Shown here in pieces: positions 1-6,278 of a stretch of DNA of 10,121 nt (position 1 is its first letter; every line of letters begins with the position of its first letter). Below the pieces are notes generated by a model. That model was given only the letters and a program-made list of their open reading frames with translations, made no database searches and was not told the DNA's origin. Source of the stretch: Gammaproteobacteria bacterium (GTDB lineage: Bacteria; Pseudomonadota; Gammaproteobacteria; QNFN01); NCBI GenBank assembly GCA_003645555.1, contig QNFN01000036.1:1-10121 (forward strand), read 5' to 3'. Position numbers and translations under genes: made by a program.

Positions 1-251
1 CATGCGGGAAGTTCTGTAACCCTCAGCCTGTCCACAAGCCGGGTTGGCCAGGCGCGTGAGCGGAGGACGGGCCGTAGCCCATGCGAGCGAGCGCAACGCC
101 GCCAACGCGGCTTGTGGACTGGCCCGAAGGGAGCCCCGCTCGTGGGTCCAGGCCGCGTTACACTGTTTGGCGCGGGCGCACACATCCCTGCGCAGTGCGC
201 CTTGCCTGGACCCACGAGCGGGGCTCTGAGAATGACAGAACTTCCCGCATG
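1..251. repeat. Nested palindromic element foldable as a three-way junction
   Basis: Three inverted-repeat pairs are nested here. The outer arms 1-17 and 235-251 are perfectly complementary (17/17). Inside them, arms 30-48 and 101-119 pair 18/19, with one mismatch at 42/107. Arms 131-153 and 204-226 pair 23/23. The stems are joined by single-stranded stretches at 18-29, 120-130 and 227-234. Each inner loop holds further small hairpins: 69-72/77-80, and 169-173/197-201 with 176-180/189-193. The outer arm starts at base 1, so the element may continue to the left. No transposase or coding sequence of its own is visible. It could be a MITE-like or other structured intergenic repeat, or a strong terminator region of an upstream gene. 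The family is not recognised. Confidence 0.75.
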
Positions 252-279
252 GTCCACTAAGCTGGCGCGTCCCCTGCAT

Positions 280-284
280 GGAGG
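280..284 (+). promoter_or_regulatory. Shine-Dalgarno deciding the start at 295
   Basis: GGAGG lies 10 bases upstream of the ATG at 295. The open frame extends upstream to an ATG at 112, but that extra stretch reads through the palindromic element and has no kinase-like sequence. The ribosome site therefore supports 295 as the start. Confidence 0.7.
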
Positions 285-294
285 CCGGACACCG

Positions 295-1839
295 ATGATC
301 CAGTCGAAGCTGATCGAGGCGCTGCAGGAGGCCAGCCGCTTCGACCATCACGTGGAACGCTTCGAGCTGCACGAGACCCACATCTCCTGGGTTCTGCTGA
401 CCGGTCCGTTCGCCTACCAGATCAAGACACCGGTCGACCTCGGCTTTCTCGATTTCTCGACCCTGGCGGCACGCAAGCACTACTGTGAGGAGGAGTTGCG
501 GTTGAACCGGCGGCTGGCGCCGCAGCTCTACCGTGATGTCGTCGCGATCACCGGCTCACCGGATGATCCGCACCTGGGCGGTAACGGACCGGTGTTCGAG
601 TACGCCGTCCGCATGGTCGAGTTTCCGCAGGCCGCGCTGCTCGACCGGGTGCAGGCCACCGGCAAGCTGACCCTGGAACATGCCGACGCCATGGCGCACC
701 TGGTCGCCGAGTTCCACACCGGGGCCGACGTCGCCGCTCCCGACCAGCCGCATGGCGAACCGGACCTGGTCTTCCACCCGGTGCGCGAGAACTTCGTGCA
801 GATAGATCCGCTGCTCGAGGTACCAGCCGAGCGCGCCCGCCTGGAGCGCTTGCGTGACTGGAGCATCAACCGCTACCACGATTTGCACGACACGCTGGTA
901 CAGCGCAAGGCCACGGGCCATATACGCGAATGCCATGGCGACCTGCACCTGGGCAACATGCTGCTCGACGGCGACCGGGTGGCCGCGTTCGACTGTCTCG
1001 AGTTCAGCCCGGCACTGCGCTGGATCGACGTCCAGAGCGATCTCGCCTTCCTGCTGATGGACCTCACCGAACACGGCGCCGACACCCTGGCCCGACGGCT
1101 GCTCGACGGCTACCTGGCGCTGACCGGTGACTACCACGGCCTGGCGCTGCAACCGTTCTACCAGGTCTACCGGGCCCTGGTGCGGGCCAAGGTGGCGGCG
1201 ATCCGCATCGACCAATCCAACGGCAACCACCGCGAGTTGCACGACTACCTGGCACTTGCCGATCGGTTGCGCCAGGCACGACAGCCGTTTCTGCTGATAA
1301 CCCATGGCCTCTCCGGTTGCGGCAAGAGTTTCATCAGCCAGGCGCTGGTCGAGCGACTCGGGGCGGTGCGACTGCGCTCCGATGTCGAACGCAAGCGGTT
1401 GCTCGGGCGAACCACGGACAGCGTGACGCTGGAGTCGGACAAAGCGGTCGTCTACGGCCACGAGACCAGCGTCAAAACCTATGACCGGCTGGCCGAACTG
1501 GCCTGTACAGTCATCGATTCAGGCACCCCGGCCATCGTCGACGCCACCTTCCTGCGCCACGATCAACGCGCCCGATTCATGGCCATGGCGGATGAACTGC
1601 GGGTGCCGTTCGCGATCCTCGACATCCGTGCCCCGGAGGCACTGCTGGCCGAGCGCGTGGCCCACCGTGCCAGCGCAGGTCACGATCCGTCCGAGGCCGG
1701 CGTCGATGTCATAGCACTGCAGCGCAATACGGTAGAACCGCTAAAAGACGCAGAGGCCAGTCGCTCGATCACCATCGACGGTGCCGGACCTGATCTTGAC
1801 CGGACCATCAAACAACTGAGTGAAGTCAGTGTTGGTTAA
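295..1839 (+). CDS. Bifunctional APH-like phosphotransferase / P-loop ATPase-kinase fusion protein
   Basis: A 514-residue cytoplasmic protein with two kinase-like domains. The N-terminal part resembles the aminoglycoside-phosphotransferase fold (COG2187 type). Its Brenner-type motif HGDLHLGN is at residues 214-221, with D216 as the expected catalytic Asp and N221 as a metal ligand. DCLEF follows at 233-237, where D233 is the expected Mg-binding Asp. The C-terminal part from about residue 330 is a COG0645-type P-loop domain with Walker A GLSGCGKS at 338-345, followed by a VDATFLR segment typical of small-molecule kinases. This fusion is a known bacterial architecture, usually annotated 'AAA family ATPase' or 'aminoglycoside phosphotransferase', with no agreed substrate. 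Both active sites look intact. The start is set by GGAGG at 280-284. The gene stands alone: the next gene begins 76 bp downstream and no terminator hairpin is obvious between them. Antibiotic resistance should not be inferred from the APH fold. Confidence 0.88.
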   Translation: MIQSKLIEALQEASRFDHHVERFELHETHISWVLLTGPFAYQIKTPVDLGFLDFSTLAARKHYCEEELRLNRRLAPQLYRDVVAITGSPDDPHLGGNGPVFEYAVRMVEFPQAALLDRVQATGKLTLEHADAMAHLVAEFHTGADVAAPDQPHGEPDLVFHPVRENFVQIDPLLEVPAERARLERLRDWSINRYHDLHDTLVQRKATGHIRECHGDLHLGNMLLDGDRVAAFDCLEFSPALRWIDVQSDLAFLLMDLTEHGADTLARRLLDGYLALTGDYHGLALQPFYQVYRALVRAKVAAIRIDQSNGNHRELHDYLALADRLRQARQPFLLITHGLSGCGKSFISQALVERLGAVRLRSDVERKRLLGRTTDSVTLESDKAVVYGHETSVKTYDRLAELACTVIDSGTPAIVDATFLRHDQRARFMAMADELRVPFAILDIRAPEALLAERVAHRASAGHDPSEAGVDVIALQRNTVEPLKDAEASRSITIDGAGPDLDRTIKQLSEVSVG

Positions 1840-1915
1840 GGCTTTGAATGCCGTCCTGGGCTAGACTCGTTCGACAACCCGCCCACACCAAGCCCACTCT
1901 TTACATACGATACCC

Positions 1916-4807
1916 ATGACTGCCGTACCACTGACCGACCGTATTCTCAACATGCTGCTGGTCAAGCGTGACGAGGTCGGCCCCCTGCTGCTGCTCGGCG
2001 CCAACCTGTTCCTCGCCACCCTGGCACTTATCGTTTCGCAGATCGTCGCCGAGACACTGTTCCTGTCCGCCTACGGTGGTGACGTACTGGTCTACGTCTA
2101 CATGGTCAACGGCGTCGGCGCCGTGGCCGCCGGTGCCGCCTATGGTCGCGCCCAGGGCAAAGTGCGCGCCGGGATGTTCGAGATGATCATGGTGATGATC
2201 TTCATCATGCTGTTCGTGATGATCTGGGTGGTGATCGACTCGGCACCATCGTGGATGCTGATCGTGCTGATGGTCTTCGCCGAAATCTTCGGAACCCTGA
2301 TCATCCTGCAGGCCTGGAATACCAACGGTGCCCTGCTGACCACGCGTTCGGCAAAACGGCTGATGCCCCTCATCAGTGGCTTCGGCACCATCGCCGGCAT
2401 CCTGTCGGGACTGCTGGTCGGCATGCTTGCCGGACCGCTTGGCACCGTAAATCTCATCGGCATCGTGGTCCTGGCCCTGATGTTGATGACCGGGCTTGCC
2501 TACCCGCTGGCGAAACGCCTGTGCGTCAGCATGGAGCGCATCGCACCCCATAAGAAGAAGGAACGGGAACCAAAACAGTTCGCCGCCGGTGCTGTCGCCG
2601 TCCTCGGCAACCGCCACATCCAGGTGATCCTGGCGATGACCGCGGTGGCAACACTGACCAGCATGCTGGTCGACTACCAGTTCAAGGTCTTCAGTCAAGC
2701 CCATTTCACCGTCGACGGCACGCTGGAAAAAGATCGCCTGAGCAGCTTCTACGGCCAGCTCCAGGTGGTCGTTTCGGTGCTCGCTCTGGCCCTCCAGTTC
2801 GGCATGGCCTCGCGGGTCCTCGATCGCTTCGGTATCGCCATGACACTGGCGCTGCTACCGGCGGTCATCCTGACCGGCGCCTTCGGTATCGTCCTCGGCA
2901 TCGGCAGCTACTTCGCCGCGGCAACGCTGTCCCGCTCTGGTGACAAGATCCTCAAGTTCAGTCTCTACGGGTCGACCAACCAGATGCTGTTCATGGCCCT
3001 GCCCGATCACCTGCAGAAAACCGCGCGCACGCTCAGCAGTGCCATCGTCCGCCCCGCGACGTTCATCCTGGCCGGCGTGCTGTTGATCGGCGTGACCCAG
3101 GGGGCCGGCATGAACGACGCGGCGGTCGGCTGGCTGACCGGTGCCATGGCGCTCATCTGGATCATCCTCTCGGTGACCGCCGAGCGGCGCTACCTGATGT
3201 CGTTGCTCAACATGCTGGCGCACAACCGGATCAAGTTCCACACCGACAAGATCGAGATCACCGACAGCGACGCCATCAAACAGGTGCGCTCACTTTTTAC
3301 TTCTGATGACCATGACCGGATCATCAACGGACTCAAAATCGCCAGGCGGGTCAAGGGCACGAACCTGATGCCGGATGTGATGGAGTTGACCCACCACGAA
3401 AACGCCCGGGTACGAACGGCTGCAGCAGACTTCCTCGGTGAGATGGGCGATGCCAGTGAACTGGGTCGTCTGGAGGAGCTGCTCAAAGACAGCGACCCCG
3501 GGGTCCGTGCCAAGGCGGCCCAAGGGTACTTTCTGCTCAGCCACCCTGACAATCTCGATTTTGTGCGCCCCCATCTCGACAGCCCGGACCTGCCAGTCCG
3601 TACCGTCGCACTGTCATTCTTTCTTGCCAGTGAGCGCAATGATGAACGGCAGCTAGGTGACGAGACCCTCATGAGGCTGGCCACATCTGATGACCCCGAG
3701 GAGCGGATAGCCGCCCTCGACGCGGTCATGAATCAAAAGGCACAAACTTGTTCAACTACCGTTCTTGCGGCACTCGAGGATCCTACCCCCGAAGTCCGCT
3801 GCCGCGCCTCATTGGCGGCCACGGTGGTCAATTGCCCCGGAGTATGGGGTGCCCTGTTACAGCGACTCAAGGAGGACCGGCTCCACCCGATGGAACTCGC
3901 CGCTCTCGGCACAGCCGATGCCGCGGTTGTGCCGCAACTCCAGGAGTTGCTAAACGACGCCTCACTACCGATCCAGGTTCGACGCCAGAGCGCCCAGATT
4001 CTCGGCCGTATCGGTGGAGACGCCGCTCTGGAAGTGCTGCTCGAACGCTTGCACAAACCGCTGTTGACCGTACCGCTCGATGCGGCCCGTGCCGCGTCTC
4101 GCATCGTCCGCGCCCAGGAGAAATCGCTACCACGCAAACAGGTCGCCGGCGCACTCGAACTGCTCTACGATGACGCCTACCAGATCATCACCGTACTGGC
4201 CGATTTCGAGGAAAGCCCGCTGCGCGACCACGTCAGCGTTGCCGCCCTGGTCATGCGCCGACGCCTACGCCGGGTCATGGATACCCTGTTCACGGTCCTC
4301 GGCATGACCTATCCAGCCGACGTCATCGACCTCGCCGTCGCGTGCCTGCAGAGTAATGACAAGAAACAGCTGGGGACGGCCATCGAGGTGGTGAACCAGG
4401 CACTCGAGCGTGAGGACCGCGGTCGTGTCATTCCGCTGATCGAATCCGAAAGCCCGGCCACCTCCCTCTCTGCCGCATGCAAGCGGATCAAGGTAACCCG
4501 CCGCGACGGCGAGGAACGGATCGAACGCTGGCTACGCCATGCCGATCCGTGGCGCTCGACGGCAGCACTCTGGACCACGGCTGACGCGCAACTGAAGCAG
4601 CTACGTGAGAAGGTGCGTATTCACCTCACCTCGGACCACGCTGTGGTCCGGGAGACTGCCGCCCTGGCGGCATGGAACATCGAGAATCCTGACGACCGTC
4701 GGCAACTCCTTGAACCACTGCTTAACGACCCGGTGACGGCAATCCGTGAACTGGTCACCAGCCTCCTCAACATCCCGACCGACGACCACGCCAAGAGACC
4801 AACATGA
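1916..4807 (+). CDS. NTT/MFS-like membrane protein with C-terminal HEAT-repeat domain
   Basis: A 963-residue protein. Residues about 20-427 are strongly hydrophobic, with roughly 11-12 predicted membrane helices. A basic, charged loop near 212-222 separates the first six helices from the second half, as in MFS-like and ATP/ADP-translocase-like (Npt/NTT) proteins. From about 455 to the end the protein is soluble and built of HEAT-like helical repeats; clear units lie near 522, 619, 678 and 935, with the D-x-x-x-x-V/I-R pattern. NTT-like membrane domains fused to HEAT repeats are known from free-living bacteria, so the architecture is not new, but its substrate is unknown; nucleotide transport is not shown. 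No good Shine-Dalgarno precedes the ATG at 1916, so translation may use a weak or leaderless mode. The stop codon overlaps the next start (ATGA at 4804-4807), implying translational coupling. An ordinary MFS permease is the alternative for the membrane part. Confidence 0.85.
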   Translation: MTAVPLTDRILNMLLVKRDEVGPLLLLGANLFLATLALIVSQIVAETLFLSAYGGDVLVYVYMVNGVGAVAAGAAYGRAQGKVRAGMFEMIMVMIFIMLFVMIWVVIDSAPSWMLIVLMVFAEIFGTLIILQAWNTNGALLTTRSAKRLMPLISGFGTIAGILSGLLVGMLAGPLGTVNLIGIVVLALMLMTGLAYPLAKRLCVSMERIAPHKKKEREPKQFAAGAVAVLGNRHIQVILAMTAVATLTSMLVDYQFKVFSQAHFTVDGTLEKDRLSSFYGQLQVVVSVLALALQFGMASRVLDRFGIAMTLALLPAVILTGAFGIVLGIGSYFAAATLSRSGDKILKFSLYGSTNQMLFMALPDHLQKTARTLSSAIVRPATFILAGVLLIGVTQGAGMNDAAVGWLTGAMALIWIILSVTAERRYLMSLLNMLAHNRIKFHTDKIEITDSDAIKQVRSLFTSDDHDRIINGLKIARRVKGTNLMPDVMELTHHENARVRTAAADFLGEMGDASELGRLEELLKDSDPGVRAKAAQGYFLLSHPDNLDFVRPHLDSPDLPVRTVALSFFLASERNDERQLGDETLMRLATSDDPEERIAALDAVMNQKAQTCSTTVLAALEDPTPEVRCRASLAATVVNCPGVWGALLQRLKEDRLHPMELAALGTADAAVVPQLQELLNDASLPIQVRRQSAQILGRIGGDAALEVLLERLHKPLLTVPLDAARAASRIVRAQEKSLPRKQVAGALELLYDDAYQIITVLADFEESPLRDHVSVAALVMRRRLRRVMDTLFTVLGMTYPADVIDLAVACLQSNDKKQLGTAIEVVNQALEREDRGRVIPLIESESPATSLSAACKRIKVTRRDGEERIERWLRHADPWRSTAALWTTADAQLKQLREKVRIHLTSDHAVVRETAALAAWNIENPDDRRQLLEPLLNDPVTAIRELVTSLLNIPTDDHAKRPT

Positions 4808-5277
4808 TTCCTACCGTCGAACGTATTCTGTTCCTGAACAAGATCCCTCTTTTCGAGACCTTTTCCGTCGATGAACTTTGGCAGGTCGCCCAGGCACTCG
4901 ACGAAATGCACTACGAACCCGGAGAGACCCTGTTCGAAGAGGGGCAACCGCCCCATGCCCTCTACCTGATCGTCAGCGGAGAAGTGACCGGAAGTATCGC
5001 CGGCAGGGATTTCTTGAAATTCAGTGCGGAATCGGTCCTCGGCGACACCGCCGCCCTCGACGGCATGCCGTACGCTATTACGGTCACGGCCAACTGCGAG
5101 ACGTCTGCGATCAAGATCGAGCGTGAAAAGCTGGAGGACATTCTCGAGGCCAACCCGGGAGCGGCTCGCGGCATCATCCGCATCCTCTGTAGCAAGTTGC
5201 GCTTCTTGGCAGACCTGGTCAGGCCGGAAGACATACAGAAAGACAGCGACGGCGAAATTCGCCAGCTCAAGCTCTAG
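4804..5277 (+). CDS. Stand-alone cyclic-nucleotide-binding-like (Crp/cNMP fold) protein
   Basis: A 157-residue soluble protein made of one cNMP-binding fold. The N-terminal helical lead (about 1-25) is followed by the beta-roll, with the YEPGETLFEEG and LYLIVSGEV stretches typical of the family. A short C-terminal helical region follows, without a helix-turn-helix, so it is not a Crp-type transcription factor. The phosphate-binding cassette reads GDTAALDGMPYA at residues 80-91. Where canonical cAMP/cGMP binders have Glu and Arg, this protein has D81 and Y90, so canonical cyclic-nucleotide binding is doubtful. The ATG overlaps the stop of the NTT-HEAT gene by ATGA, and only a weak AGAG-like ribosome site is seen, which fits coupling. 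In related bacteria such domains can be fused to HEAT or transporter modules. A regulatory or scaffold partner of the upstream membrane protein is the likely role (inference). Confidence 0.85.
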   Translation: MIPTVERILFLNKIPLFETFSVDELWQVAQALDEMHYEPGETLFEEGQPPHALYLIVSGEVTGSIAGRDFLKFSAESVLGDTAALDGMPYAITVTANCETSAIKIEREKLEDILEANPGAARGIIRILCSKLRFLADLVRPEDIQKDSDGEIRQLKL

Positions 5278-5306
5278 AAATCAAGGATGACCGAAGGCCA
5301 TACCCG

Positions 5307-6230
5307 ATGAAAATATATCGTGTCATTTCACTCATTTCACTCATTGCGCTCCTTCTCCTGGTCACCGGCTGCGCGACGACCGAAAGTCAAAGTGACAGTC
5401 TGCCGACACCACTCGCCGACCAGGCCCGGTTGCAGACCCTGGTCGAAGGCGTACAACTGAACGACACGCTGAATCCGAAATTGTGGCAGGGCGACAAGCT
5501 CGACCCGGCCGTACGTGAACGACTGCTGGCGATGGCCGAGCTGTTCATCAAGGACGTCGGCTTCGATGGTGTTGATGTGAAGGAGATCACCTTTGCTGGC
5601 AGCAATGTCGGCTACCTCTACCATGACAAGTCGGATGTCGATGTCCACATATCGGTCGACGGCAGTCCGATCACCGACGACCTGAAACTGCTATTCCGGC
5701 TGTTCAACTCCGAATCGGATGACTGGAACGGCGATTTTGATTTCCGTATGCGTGGCTACGAGGTTGAACTGTTCATGCTCGACCACCGTTCACCGGCAGG
5801 TTCGGCCGGAGTCTATTCTCTTGGCAAGGACCGCTGGATCACCAAGCCGGAGAAACCGACCAACCGTGTCGATTCCGCCGAGGTGCTGACCGACGTCACC
5901 CGCTTTGCTGCTGAGTTCGAAGTACTGCGCGCCAACTTCAATACGTCACCGGACACATTCGACTGCCACGAGTTCAAAAGTTACCGTCGGATGCTCAAGG
6001 ACTACCGTGCCAAACAGGGCTTCCAACGTAGCGGAGAATACTCGGTCGGCAATCTTGGCTTCAAGGCGCTACGCAACGGCGGTTACCTCGATGCCGCGAA
6101 ATCCGAGCAGGCGCGCTGCCTGGCGATGAAATACAACCCCGCGGGAAACCATGAATCTTCCGCAAAGACCGGCAACGGTGTTAATTGGTGTAGGTCGGGC
6201 TTCAGCCCGACAGCTGGCGTGACTGGATGA
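5307..6230 (+). CDS. Predicted lipoprotein with nucleotidyltransferase-fold domain
   Basis: A 307-residue protein. It opens with a lipoprotein signal peptide: short basic start, hydrophobic core at about 6-19, and lipobox VTGC with C22 as the lipidated Cys. Ala follows at +2, which argues against inner-membrane retention by the Asp rule. Residues 97-114 carry a pol-beta-type nucleotidyltransferase signature: G98-S99, then S109-D110-V111-D112 as the two metal-binding acids. E152 or E154 in YEVELF is a candidate third carboxylate. The later EVELF / GVYSLGKDRW region recalls, from memory, a nucleotidyltransferase-like family seen in tailed phages; this needs a search. An exported nucleotidyltransferase fold is unusual. 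The start has GAAGG at 5293-5297, 9 bases upstream. The gene lies 29 bp after the cNMP-fold gene and is probably in the same operon. The last 13 residues, from C295, are encoded by a REP-type repeat, so the natural C-terminus was probably different. Confidence 0.8.
   Translation: MKIYRVISLISLIALLLLVTGCATTESQSDSLPTPLADQARLQTLVEGVQLNDTLNPKLWQGDKLDPAVRERLLAMAELFIKDVGFDGVDVKEITFAGSNVGYLYHDKSDVDVHISVDGSPITDDLKLLFRLFNSESDDWNGDFDFRMRGYEVELFMLDHRSPAGSAGVYSLGKDRWITKPEKPTNRVDSAEVLTDVTRFAAEFEVLRANFNTSPDTFDCHEFKSYRRMLKDYRAKQGFQRSGEYSVGNLGFKALRNGGYLDAAKSEQARCLAMKYNPAGNHESSAKTGNGVNWCRSGFSPTAGVTG
5323..5345 (+). repeat. 9-bp tandem repeat inside the signal-peptide coding region
   Basis: TCATTTCAC occurs twice in tandem at 5323-5331 and 5332-5340 and is followed by a partial third copy, TCATT. 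It encodes the repeated ISL residues of the hydrophobic core of the lipoprotein signal. A unit gain or loss would change the core by three residues without shifting frame. Confidence 0.6.
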
Positions 6231-6261
6231 CTACTCATGTCGGGCTGAAGCGCGGCCTACA
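6189..6261. repeat. REPIN-like inverted pair of GTAG-type REP palindromes
   Basis: The left unit begins with GTAG at 6190-6193, followed by an 8-bp stem, 6194-6201 with 6204-6211, and a TC loop. The right unit at 6238-6261 is its inverted copy, ending in CTAC at 6257-6260, and matches the reverse complement of the left unit except at two positions. GTAG-type tetranucleotides next to imperfect palindromes, in inverted pairs, are the hallmark of REPINs moved by RAYT (TnpA-REP) transposases; no such gene is in this window. The element covers the stop codon of the lipoprotein gene (6228-6230) and lies between converging genes, where it could also act as a two-way terminator. Confidence 0.75.
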
Positions 6262-6278
6262 ATTCACAGCAATACCAT

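Noticed and set aside
112..294. Upstream extension of the kinase fusion to the ATG at 112
   Set aside because: This stretch reads through the palindromic element and has no kinase-like sequence; GGAGG at 280-284 supports the ATG at 295.
556..1461. 301-codon minus-strand frame inside the kinase fusion
   Set aside because: It lies wholly opposite a gene with clear domain motifs; its length is explained by GC-rich codon bias.
1844..1867. TTGAAT and TAGACT as a promoter for the NTT-HEAT gene
   Set aside because: The spacing is about 12 bp, too short, and no better pair was found in the 76-bp gap.
1901..2704. Long minus-strand frame very rich in His, Asp and Gln
   Set aside because: It is the antisense shadow of the Met/Ile/Val-rich membrane helices of the NTT-like gene; composition explains the open frame.
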